Assembly: GCA_030837785.1 (NCBI GenBank)
Contig: JAUQYA010000135.1
Span: 1-30,949, forward strand
DNA: 30,949 nucleotides
Source of the DNA: Albidovulum sp.
GTDB taxonomy: Bacteria > Pseudomonadota > Alphaproteobacteria > Rhodobacterales > Rhodobacteraceae
Reading direction: 5' to 3'
The notes under the pieces were generated by a model that worked only from the letters and a program-made list of their open reading frames with translations, was not told the origin of the DNA and did not search any database. The translations under genes were made by a program, and so were the position numbers. This document shows positions 1 to 6,362 of this stretch, piece after piece. Numbering within the stretch: position 1 is the stretch's first letter; the number at the start of each line of letters is the position of its first letter.

Positions 1-88
1 TGGCCTGGTTGGTAGAAACGCGTAAGCGTCTCCCGACCCGTGAAGCCGGGGCAAGAGGTGGCTGCGCTCTGTTGGCAGGAGCAGGCCG
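1..88 (+). promoter_or_regulatory. Structured 5' leader of the decarboxylase gene, probable speF-type leader RNA (3' portion)
   Basis: The 88 bases before the decarboxylase start carry no gene and can fold extensively. GGCCTG at 2-7 is complementary to CAGGCC at 82-87, so a closing stem would sit directly beside the AGGAG ribosome-binding site (77-81). Inside, CCCG/CGGG arms around TGAAGC and AGAG/CTCT arms around GTGGCTGCG give further short stems. The speF RNA motif is known upstream of alphaproteobacterial ornithine decarboxylase genes, and this position and gene match. I assign it by context and foldability, not by a covariance-model hit, and the 5' end may lie outside the window. Confidence 0.5.
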
Positions 89-1234
89 ATGGGGCTTTCC
101 AAGACTATCTGGACGAATCCGTCCGAATTCCTTCGCATCGAACGTCCGGTCGATCCGGTCATGTTCTTCGCCCCGGCGGTCCTGCAGGACACCGCGCGGC
201 GGTTCCTCGACGGCTTTCCCGGCCTTGTCACCTATGCGGTGAAGTCGAACCCCGACGAGATGGTGATCCAGAACCTCGTCGCCGCCGGGATCGAGGGTTT
301 CGACGTGGCCTCGCCGGCCGAGATCGAGATGATCGCGCGGCTCGCGCCCACGGCGGCGATGCACTACAACAACCCCGTGCGCGCGCGCCATGAGATCGCC
401 TTCGCGGTCGACATGGGGGTGAAGTCCTATTCGGTGGACAGCCGGTCGGAACTGGCCAAGCTCGTCGATCTGGTGCCGGCGGAGGGGACGGAAATCTCGG
501 TCCGCTTCAAGCTGCCGGTCGCGGGCGCGGCCTACAACTTCGGCGCCAAGTTCGGCGCCACGGTAGACCTTGCGGCGGAACTTCTGCGCGAGGTCGCGGA
601 CCACGGGTTCACCCCCTCGCTGACCTTCCATCCGGGGACGCAATGCACCGATCCGATGGCCTGGGATGCCTATATCCGCGCGGCGGCCGAGATCTGCCGT
701 CTGGCGGGTGTCAGGGCGCGGCGGCTGAACACCGGCGGCGGCTTCCCCGCGCATCGGGTGAACGGAGAGATGCCGCAGTTCGAGGCGATCTTCGCGCTGA
801 TCGGGCGCGTGGCCGAGGAGGCCTTCGCGGGCAACCCCCCGGCGCTCGTCTGCGAGCCGGGGCGGGGGCTGGTGGCCGAGGCCTTCACGCTCGCCGCGCA
901 GGTGAAGGCGGTGCGCGACGGGGCGCATGTGTTCCTGAACGACGGCACCTATGGCGCGCTCGACGAACTGCCGATCACCGGCATGATCGACCGCATCGCG
1001 GTTCTGGCGCCCGAGGGCGGGGGGCGGCGGGGCGAGGCGATGCCGCGGGTGGTCTTCGGGCCGACCTGCGACAGCGTCGACCGGCTGCCGGGCGAGGTGA
1101 TGCTGCCGGCCGACATCGCCGAGGGCGACTATGTCGTCCTGTCGGGGATGGGCGCCTATTCGACGGCGACCAACACCCGCTTCAACGGCTTCGGCGCGCT
1201 GACCATCGCCACGGTGATGCGGCTGGACGCCTGA
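89..1234 (+). CDS. speF: Ornithine decarboxylase, type III fold PLP enzyme (ornithine/lysine/DAP decarboxylase 2 family)
   Basis: Decarboxylates L-ornithine to putrescine in the cytoplasm, the entry to polyamine synthesis; some alphaproteobacterial relatives also use lysine. The 381-residue length suits the short bacterial alanine-racemase-fold class. The PLP Schiff-base lysine is K52 in YAVKSN, HPGTQC lies mid-protein, CEPGRG is the phosphate-binding glycine loop, and the C-terminal catalytic Cys-Asp pair is in FGPTCDSVD (C327). The ATG at 89 follows AGGAG with seven bases between. The gene stands alone between a structured leader and a strong terminator, so its expression is probably controlled mainly through the leader. 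Ornithine over lysine specificity is inferred from family and leader type. Confidence 0.9.
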   Translation: MGLSKTIWTNPSEFLRIERPVDPVMFFAPAVLQDTARRFLDGFPGLVTYAVKSNPDEMVIQNLVAAGIEGFDVASPAEIEMIARLAPTAAMHYNNPVRARHEIAFAVDMGVKSYSVDSRSELAKLVDLVPAEGTEISVRFKLPVAGAAYNFGAKFGATVDLAAELLREVADHGFTPSLTFHPGTQCTDPMAWDAYIRAAAEICRLAGVRARRLNTGGGFPAHRVNGEMPQFEAIFALIGRVAEEAFAGNPPALVCEPGRGLVAEAFTLAAQVKAVRDGAHVFLNDGTYGALDELPITGMIDRIAVLAPEGGGRRGEAMPRVVFGPTCDSVDRLPGEVMLPADIAEGDYVVLSGMGAYSTATNTRFNGFGALTIATVMRLDA

Positions 1235-1258
1235 ACCGGGGCAAGGGCGCCAGGACGG

Positions 1259-1286
1259 GGCCGGCGCAGGATGCGCCGGCCTTTTT
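1259..1286 (+). terminator. Rho-independent terminator of the decarboxylase gene
   Basis: A perfect 10-bp stem, GGCCGGCGCA (1259-1268) with TGCGCCGGCC (1272-1281), closes a three-base loop and is followed at once by TTTTT (1282-1286). It starts 24 bases after the stop codon. Confidence 0.93.
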
Positions 1287-1290
1287 CGCA

Positions 1291-1329
1291 GGCCCGCCGC
1301 CTTGGCCCGCCGCCTTGGCCCGCCGCCTT
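1291..1329 (+). repeat. Three exact tandem copies of a 13-bp unit
   Basis: The unit GGCCCGCCGCCTT occurs three times head to tail (1291-1303, 1304-1316, 1317-1329), with a further GG starting a fourth copy. It follows the terminator T-run directly. A unit of 13 is not a multiple of three and no gene covers it, so copy number could vary freely. Confidence 0.95.
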
Positions 1330-1353
1330 GGAAAGACCGCAAGCTCGATCAAG

Positions 1354-1371
1354 CTTTCGTCAAACTTCCGT
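1354..1371 (+). promoter_or_regulatory. Possible PhoB-box-like direct repeat (weak)
   Basis: CTTTCGT (1354-1360), CAAA (1361-1364) and CTTCCGT (1365-1371) have the 7-4-7 layout of a Pho box (CTGTCAT-N4-CTGTCAT). The two heptamers match the consensus at about 5 and 4 of 7 positions. It lies about 100 bases before the small ORF and DUF2235 gene, where a promoter is expected. A chance match is quite possible. Confidence 0.2.
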
Positions 1372-1472
1372 GGTTACCTTCGGGTCACCGGGCGACCTCC
1401 CCATCTTTTCGGAAGGGGCGGCGGAAGCGCCCGGCGTCGCGCCGCGCCGGGGGAGCGCGGCAGGAGGGTCAG

Positions 1473-1652
1473 ATGGCAGGGGACGACAGCGCCTGGTTCC
1501 ATGCCGGCCACGCCGGCTGGCGCGGGAAACCACTGTGCCCCGGCAGGAAACAGGCATGCGCTCGCGCGGCGGGTAAGGTGTTCCGGTATTTTGTTTCCGG
1601 CGCGATCCGTCATAGGATCGGCTTCAGGGACGGGAAGGGTCTGGTGCGGTGA
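1473..1652 (+). CDS. Possible small basic protein (59 aa), coupled to the DUF2235 gene
   Basis: I do not recognise this ORF. The case for it is positional: AGGAGG (1462-1467) lies five bases before the ATG, and its stop overlaps the GTG start of the next gene in a GTGA arrangement (1649-1652), typical of translational coupling. The product is rich in Gly and Arg, has two cysteines (PLCPGRKQAC), two tryptophans near the N terminus and no signal peptide or clear membrane helix. The first third shows the usual G/C third positions; the second half uses AGG, CGT, CCA and TTT codons less typical of the region, so it may be weakly constrained or a leader peptide. A CCCGGCG/CGCCGGG hairpin (1430-1451) lies just upstream. 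Confidence 0.45.
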   Translation: MAGDDSAWFHAGHAGWRGKPLCPGRKQACARAAGKVFRYFVSGAIRHRIGFRDGKGLVR

Positions 1653-2731
1653 CGCGGCTCGCCGAAAAGCTGCTTCAACTCCTGCGGATCGGCCGGCGGG
1701 TCGAGACGCAGCCGCCGCCGCGCGGCCGCGCTCCGGTCACCCATGTCGTGCTTCTCGACGGAACGCTGTCGACGCTGGAACCGGGCGCGGAGACGAACAT
1801 CGGGCTCATCTACCGGGCTCTCAGGTCGCAGCCCGCACCGGCGCGGCTGTCGCTCTACTACGAGGCCGGGGTGCAGTGGCACGTGTGGCGCGACACCCCC
1901 GCGGTGGCGATGGGGCGCGGCATCAACCGGCAGATCCGGCGCGCCTACGGCTGGCTCTCCACCCGCTACCGGCCGGGTGACCGGATCTTCTTCTTCGGCT
2001 ATTCGCGCGGCGCCTATGCGGTGCGCTCGCTTGCCGGCGTGATCGACCAGGTCGGGCTCCTCAGGCCCGAACACGCGACCGAGCGCAATGTGCAACTCGC
2101 CTACCGCTACTACCAGCGCGAGCCCGGAAGCCCCGGCGAGGCGGTGTTCCGGCGGAAGTTCTGCCATGAGACGGTCGCCATCGAGATGATCGGCGCCTTC
2201 GACACGGTGAAGGCGCTGGGGGTGCGGCTGCCGTTCCTCTGGGTCTGGACCGAGCCGAGCCACGAGTTCCACAACCATCACCTGAGCCCGGTGGTCAAGG
2301 CGGGGTTCCACGCGCTGGCGCTCGACGAGACGCGCGCGGCCTTCGACCCGATCCTGTGGGATTCGCGCGCGGGCGACTGGCACGGCCGGCTGGAGCAGGT
2401 CTGGTTCCGCGGCGCGCATGGCGATGTCGGCGGCCAGCTCGGCGGGTTCGATGCGGCGCGGACCTTGTCGAACATCCCGCTGGTCTGGATGCTGGAGAAG
2501 AGCGCGGCCTCCGGCCTGCCGCTGCCGGAAGGCTGGCGCGCGCAGTTCCCGACCGATCCCGCCGCGCCCTCGGTCGGGACGACGCGCGGCTGGGGCAAGG
2601 CCTTCATGCTGCGGGCGCGCCGCGTGGTCGGGCGCGACCCGTCCGAGTCGGTCCATCCGACGGCCACCGCCGGGCGGGTGCGGTCGGCGGGCTGGTACCT
2701 GCCGGCACTGCCGCTCAGCCGGCGGACATGA
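1649..2731 (+). CDS. DUF2235 domain alpha/beta-hydrolase (Tle1-like phospholipase fold)
   Basis: A 360-residue protein of the DUF2235 family, whose known members include type VI secretion phospholipase effectors of the Tle1 class but also many uncharacterised cytoplasmic hydrolases. The opening strand HVVLLDGTLST (about 32-42) is typical. The nucleophile elbow is FFGYSRGAYA with Ser119; Asp185 in GAFDTVKALG and His257 in RGAHGDVGG complete the likely triad. There is no signal peptide. No VgrG, PAAR or immunity gene lies nearby, so an effector role is not supported here and the substrate is unknown. The GTG start at 1649 has GGAAGGG nine bases upstream and overlaps the small ORF's stop. The 3' end overlaps the converging thioesterase gene by 17 bp. 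Confidence 0.85.
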   Translation: MTRLAEKLLQLLRIGRRVETQPPPRGRAPVTHVVLLDGTLSTLEPGAETNIGLIYRALRSQPAPARLSLYYEAGVQWHVWRDTPAVAMGRGINRQIRRAYGWLSTRYRPGDRIFFFGYSRGAYAVRSLAGVIDQVGLLRPEHATERNVQLAYRYYQREPGSPGEAVFRRKFCHETVAIEMIGAFDTVKALGVRLPFLWVWTEPSHEFHNHHLSPVVKAGFHALALDETRAAFDPILWDSRAGDWHGRLEQVWFRGAHGDVGGQLGGFDAARTLSNIPLVWMLEKSAASGLPLPEGWRAQFPTDPAAPSVGTTRGWGKAFMLRARRVVGRDPSESVHPTATAGRVRSAGWYLPALPLSRRT

Positions 2732-3191
2732 TCAGGCAGGTGGTGGAGCCGGTGGCGTAGAGGACGCCGTTCTCGGCGCCGCGAATCTCTCCCCGCGCCA
2801 CGCCGGTGGACCGGCCGGCATGCTGGACCAGCCCCTCGGCGCGCACGCGCATCCCCAGCGGCACCGGCCGGGTCACGTTCACCCGGTATTCGAGCGTCGT
2901 GTAGTTGCTGCCCTCTGGCACCATCGTCAGCACCGCGCAGGCCATGCAGGTGTCGAGCACCGCGCCATACCAGCCGCCGTGGGGCTGGCCGGTGGTGTTG
3001 GCATGCGCCGGTCCCGGCACCGCCTCCACCACGACGCGGCCGGCCTCTGCCTCGGTGACGCGAAAGCCCAGGGTGTCGCCGATCGGCGGGCCCGGCAGCG
3101 TGCCGTCGCGCATCCCGCGCACGCGGTCGAGGCCGGAGATGGACAGGACGCGGGGGGTGCGGTCTGCGGGGCGAGGTGCGGTTTCGGTCAT
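2715..3191 (-). CDS. PaaI-family hotdog thioesterase
   Basis: A 158-residue single hotdog domain that should hydrolyse an acyl-CoA thioester in the cytoplasm. The active-site signature is in GQPHGGWYGAVLD, with the HGGW turn at 71-74 and the likely catalytic Asp80 on the following helix. The strand YTTLEYRVNVTRPVP and the closing MSAG strand fit the fold. The first 30 or so residues are a loose extension. The start is preceded by AAGGAGA on the minus strand. It is divergent from the proline racemase-family gene (139 bases between starts) and converges on the DUF2235 gene. The substrate cannot be read from sequence; phenylacetate genes are absent, so the PaaI name is only a family label. Confidence 0.85.
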   Translation of the reverse strand: MTETAPRPADRTPRVLSISGLDRVRGMRDGTLPGPPIGDTLGFRVTEAEAGRVVVEAVPGPAHANTTGQPHGGWYGAVLDTCMACAVLTMVPEGSNYTTLEYRVNVTRPVPLGMRVRAEGLVQHAGRSTGVARGEIRGAENGVLYATGSTTCLIMSAG

Positions 3192-3329
3192 CGGGCGTCT
3201 CCTTCGCGCCCAGCCCTAGCGAGGACGGCGCGCGGGGGGAAGCGGGAAGCTGCCGGGCCGGGGCCGGGCGAAACGATCTGGCGCCGGCGGGCCGGACATG
3301 GTTCAACCTGCCGGACGGAGGAGCCAGCC

Positions 3330-4358
3330 ATGCGCAGCAAGAAGACGATTCACGTGATCTCGGCCCATGCCGAGGGCGAGGTGGGCGATGTGATCGTGGG
3401 TGGCGTGGCCCCTCCGCCGGGGGCGACCCTGTGGGAGCAGAGCCGCTGGATCGCAGCCGACCAGAGCTTGCGCAACTTCGTCCTGAACGAGCCGCGCGGC
3501 GGGGTGTTCCGCCATGTCAACCTCCTGGTGCCGCCGAAGCATCCCGAGGCCGCCGCCGCCTTCATCATCATGGAGCCGGAGGACACGCCGCCGATGTCGG
3601 GCTCCAACTCGATCTGCGTCTCGACCGTGCTTCTGGACGGCGGCATCATCCCGATGCAGGAGCCGGTGACCGAATTCACGCTGGAGGCGCCGGGCGGCCT
3701 CGTCCGGGTGCGCGCCGAATGCCGGGACGGCAAGGCCGAGCGCATCTTCGTGCAGAACCTGCCGAGCTTCGCCCAGAAGCTCTCGGTGCCGCTCGAGGTC
3801 GAGGGGCTCGGCACGCTCACCGTCGACACCGCCTGGGGCGGCGACAGTTTCGTTTTCGTCGATGCGAAGGCGCTGGGATTCGCGCTGGGCGCGGACGAGG
3901 CGCATGACCTCGCCCGGCTCGGCGCCCGGATCGCCCGCGCCGCGACCGAGGCGCTGGGTTTCCACCACCCGACCAACCCCGACTGGCGGCATGTCTCGTT
4001 CTGCCTCTTCGCGGGCGAGGTGACGCGGCAGGGCAACGAACTGCGCGCCGGCTCGGCGGTGGCGGTCCAGCCGGGCAAGATCGACCGTTCGCCCACGGGC
4101 ACCGCGCTGTCGGCGCGGATGGCGGTGCTGCACGCCCGTGGCCAGATGGGGGTGGAGGACCGGCTGACCACCGTCTCGCTGATCGGCTCCACCTTCACCG
4201 GCCGCATCCTCGGCACCACCACGGTCGGCGACATTCCGGCGGTGCTGCCGGAAATCTCGGGGCGCGGCTGGATCACCGGCATCCACCAGCACATGCTCGA
4301 CCCTTCCGATCCCTGGCCGGAAGGCTACCGGCTGAGCGACACCTGGGGGGCGCGATAG
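3330..4358 (+). CDS. Proline racemase-superfamily protein with Ser/Thr active-site pair (hydroxyproline dehydratase/epimerase-like)
   Basis: A 342-residue member of the proline racemase / 4-hydroxyproline epimerase / trans-3-hydroxyproline dehydratase superfamily. The two catalytic loops are clear. The first, PPMSGSNSIC, has Ser90 where racemases have Cys. The second, DRSPTGTALSARMA, has Asp252 and Thr256 where racemases have the second Cys. In the superfamily, Cys/Cys goes with racemase or epimerase activity, Ser/Cys is known in some epimerases, and Cys/Thr marks trans-3-hydroxy-L-proline dehydratases. A Ser/Thr pair therefore argues against racemization and leaves the reaction open. GGAGGAG (3317-3323) sits six bases before the ATG. 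No transporter or other hydroxyproline gene is adjacent, although putA lies further along. Confidence 0.82.
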   Translation: MRSKKTIHVISAHAEGEVGDVIVGGVAPPPGATLWEQSRWIAADQSLRNFVLNEPRGGVFRHVNLLVPPKHPEAAAAFIIMEPEDTPPMSGSNSICVSTVLLDGGIIPMQEPVTEFTLEAPGGLVRVRAECRDGKAERIFVQNLPSFAQKLSVPLEVEGLGTLTVDTAWGGDSFVFVDAKALGFALGADEAHDLARLGARIARAATEALGFHHPTNPDWRHVSFCLFAGEVTRQGNELRAGSAVAVQPGKIDRSPTGTALSARMAVLHARGQMGVEDRLTTVSLIGSTFTGRILGTTTVGDIPAVLPEISGRGWITGIHQHMLDPSDPWPEGYRLSDTWGAR

Positions 4359-4378
4359 GCGCGACCGGCCTCTGGGGG

Positions 4379-4413
4379 AAAAAGCGGCCCTGAACGTGCG
4401 ACGGTTCAGGGCC
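4379..4413 (-). terminator. Rho-independent terminator of metF (minus strand)
   Basis: A perfect 10-bp stem, GGCCCTGAAC (4386-4395) with GTTCAGGGCC (4404-4413), has an eight-base loop. On the minus strand it is followed by GC and then TTTTT (complement of A4379-4383). It lies just past the metF stop and could also stop transcription arriving from the racemase-family gene. Confidence 0.85.
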
Positions 4414-4435
4414 GGAAGGCAGACGCGGGGCCCGG

Positions 4436-5302
4436 TCAGGCCACGTTCTGCAGGGAGACTTCGGGAACGATGCCAAGCGCGAAGCAGATGTCGCGCGTCA
4501 GGTGCGGGCGGTTCAGCGTGTAGAAGTGCAGGTCTTCCACGCCGCCGCGCAGGAGGTCGTCGCAAAGCTCGGTGGCGATGGCGGTGGCCAGAAGCTCCTC
4601 CCGGCCGTCCCGGACGGCATGGGTGAAGGCGTCGTCGACCCAGCGGGGCACGGTGGTGCCGCAGCGTTCGGCGAACCGCCGGGCACCGGCCCAGGAGGTG
4701 ATCGGCAGGATGCCGGGGATCACCGGCGCGTCGATGCCCGCCTTTTCGCAGGCGTCGCGGAAGCGGAAGAAGGTTTCGGCCTCGAAGAAGAACTGGGTGA
4801 TGGCCGAAGACGCGCCCGCCTCGATCTTGCGCTTGAGCCAGGCGACGTTGGCGGCCATGTCGGCGGCTTCGGGATGCGCCTCGGGGTAGGCGCCGACGCG
4901 AAGCGTGAAGCGCCCCGTCGCGGCGAGCGCCCCGATCAGGTCGACGGAATTGGCGAAGCCGTCTTCGCGCGCCGTGAAGCGTTCAGCCCCCCTGGGCGCG
5001 TCGCCGCGGAGCGCCACGATCTCGGTGACGCCCGCCGCGGCATAGGTTTCGGCGATGGCCAGCGTCTCGGCGCGGCTCGCATCGACGCAGGTGAGATGGG
5101 CCGCGACGTTGAGGCCGAAGTTCTGCCCGATCGTCGCCACCGCTTCGTGGGTGAGCTTGCGGGTGGTGCCGCCGGCCCCGTAGGTGACCGAGACGAAGGA
5201 GGGCTTCAGCGGTGCGAGGATCTGCACCGTCTCCCACAGCCGGAACGAGGCGTCGAGCGTTTGCGGCGGGAAGAATTCGAAGGAGATGCGCGGTGCAGGC
5301 AT
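4436..5302 (-). CDS. metF: 5,10-methylenetetrahydrofolate reductase [NAD(P)H]
   Basis: Reduces 5,10-methylene-THF to 5-methyl-THF with an FAD cofactor, supplying the methyl group for methionine synthesis. The 288-residue product starts MPAPRISFEFFPP, with the conserved catalytic Glu of the SFEFFPP motif at residue 9. SVTYGAGGTTR, AAHLTCVDAS, EIVALRGDAP, ITQFFFEAETFFRFRD and PGILPI are standard MetF blocks in the right order. I chose the start at 5302 because AGGA lies nine bases upstream; in-frame ATGs further upstream would put coding sequence through the palindromic promoter region. The gene is divergent from a metR-like regulator and has its own terminator. It links to the sarcosine oxidase operon here through methylene-THF. 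Confidence 0.95.
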   Translation of the reverse strand: MPAPRISFEFFPPQTLDASFRLWETVQILAPLKPSFVSVTYGAGGTTRKLTHEAVATIGQNFGLNVAAHLTCVDASRAETLAIAETYAAAGVTEIVALRGDAPRGAERFTAREDGFANSVDLIGALAATGRFTLRVGAYPEAHPEAADMAANVAWLKRKIEAGASSAITQFFFEAETFFRFRDACEKAGIDAPVIPGILPITSWAGARRFAERCGTTVPRWVDDAFTHAVRDGREELLATAIATELCDDLLRGGVEDLHFYTLNRPHLTRDICFALGIVPEVSLQNVA

Positions 5303-5328
5303 GATCGGGTGTCCTTTTGCTTGCCCCC

Positions 5329-5386
5329 TTGTCTCAGGAATTGCGATGTGAGACAAATTCATAATCCTCAAGAACAATATGAGGAT
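5329..5386. promoter_or_regulatory. metF-metR divergent control region with two perfect inverted repeats and a MetR-like box
   Basis: TTGTCTCA (5329-5336) and TGAGACAA (5349-5356) form a perfect 8-bp inverted repeat 27-54 bases before the metF start. ATCCTCA (5364-5370) and TGAGGAT (5380-5386) form a perfect 7-bp repeat ending 20 bases before the metR start. Overlapping the first, 5349-5361 reads TGAG-N5-TTCA, one mismatch from the enterobacterial MetR consensus TGAA-N5-TTCA. The sites suit MetR activation of metF and autoregulation. Which repeat is the true operator is inference. Confidence 0.65.
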
Positions 5387-5405
5387 GACTGCAAGTGAGG
5401 CGATG

Positions 5406-6311
5406 ATGCATCTCGAACTCAGGCATCTCAGGACGATCAAGGCGGTTCACGACGCGGGCGGGCTTGCGCGGGCGGCGGAGGTGCTGAACATCACCCAGTC
5501 GGCGCTTTCCCACCAGGTGAAGGGGCTGGAGGATCAGGCCGGAGTGGAACTGTTCGTGCGCCGCACCAAGCCCTTGAAGCTCTCGGCGGCGGGGCAGCGG
5601 ATGCTGCGCGCGGCCGAGAAGGTGCTGCCCGAGATCGCGGCCTTGACCGAGGAGTTCCGGGCGCTGCGGTCGGGCAAGACCGGGCGGCTTCACATCGCCA
5701 TCGAATGCCACGCCTGCTTCGACTGGCTCTTCCCCGTGCTCGACGCCTTCCGCCGCGCCTGGCCGGATGTCGACGTCGACATCCGCCCCGGCCTCGCCTT
5801 CGAGGCGATGCCCGCGCTTGCCCGCGAGGAGGTCGATCTGGTGATCTCGTCGGACCCCGAGACGCTGCCGGGCGTCATCTTCAACCCGCTCTTCGACTAT
5901 GCGCCGACGCTGGTGGCGGCCGCCGACAGCCCGCTTGCCGCGAAGGGATGGATCGAGGCGGAAGATCTGCGCGACCAGGTGATCATCACCTATCCGGTCG
6001 ACCGCACGCGGCTCGACGTCTTCACCACGCTCTTGACGCCGGCGCGGGTGGAGCCCGAGGCGGTGCGGCAGGTGGAGCTGACCGCGGTGATCCTGATGCT
6101 GGTGGCCTCGGGCCGGGGCGTCTCGGTCCTGCCCGACTGGGTGCTGCGCGAGGTGAAATACCGGCCCGACTACATCACCCGGCCGCTGACGCGCGCAGGC
6201 GTGACCAAACGGATGTATGCCGCGACGCGGGCGGAGGATGCGACGCGGCCCTTCATGGCGCATTTCCTGCGGCTGGCGCGGAGCGAGCCGGTGAAGCTCC
6301 AGCGCGCGTGA
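5406..6311 (+). CDS. metR: LysR-family regulator, MetR-like
   Basis: A 301-residue LysR-type regulator. The winged helix-turn-helix occupies roughly residues 1-60 (LRTIKAVHDAGGLARAA, then ITQSALSHQVKGLE), followed by the linker helix and a substrate-binding-fold effector domain. RLHIAIECHACFDWL resembles the MetR effector domain, which senses homocysteine in enterobacteria. The divergent position next to metF is the classic arrangement. The ATG at 5406 has GAGG five bases upstream; starts at 5379 or 5403 are possible but have poorer or no spacing to a ribosome-binding site. It probably activates metF and controls itself through the palindromes in the shared promoter. Confidence 0.85.
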   Translation: MHLELRHLRTIKAVHDAGGLARAAEVLNITQSALSHQVKGLEDQAGVELFVRRTKPLKLSAAGQRMLRAAEKVLPEIAALTEEFRALRSGKTGRLHIAIECHACFDWLFPVLDAFRRAWPDVDVDIRPGLAFEAMPALAREEVDLVISSDPETLPGVIFNPLFDYAPTLVAAADSPLAAKGWIEAEDLRDQVIITYPVDRTRLDVFTTLLTPARVEPEAVRQVELTAVILMLVASGRGVSVLPDWVLREVKYRPDYITRPLTRAGVTKRMYAATRAEDATRPFMAHFLRLARSEPVKLQRA

Positions 6312-6362
6312 CGTCTTGACCTTGCCCGCCCCGCCGGGCGAAGTCCGGCCGGGGAGGGCGGC

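Noticed and set aside
1649..2731. Type VI secretion effector module around DUF2235
   Set aside because: No VgrG, PAAR, chaperone or recognisable immunity gene nearby; the hydrolase fold alone does not make it an effector.
2418..3329. Upstream in-frame extension of the proline racemase-family gene
   Set aside because: The frame stays open by base composition across DUF2235 and the antisense thioesterase; GGAGGAG and family alignment place the start at 3330.
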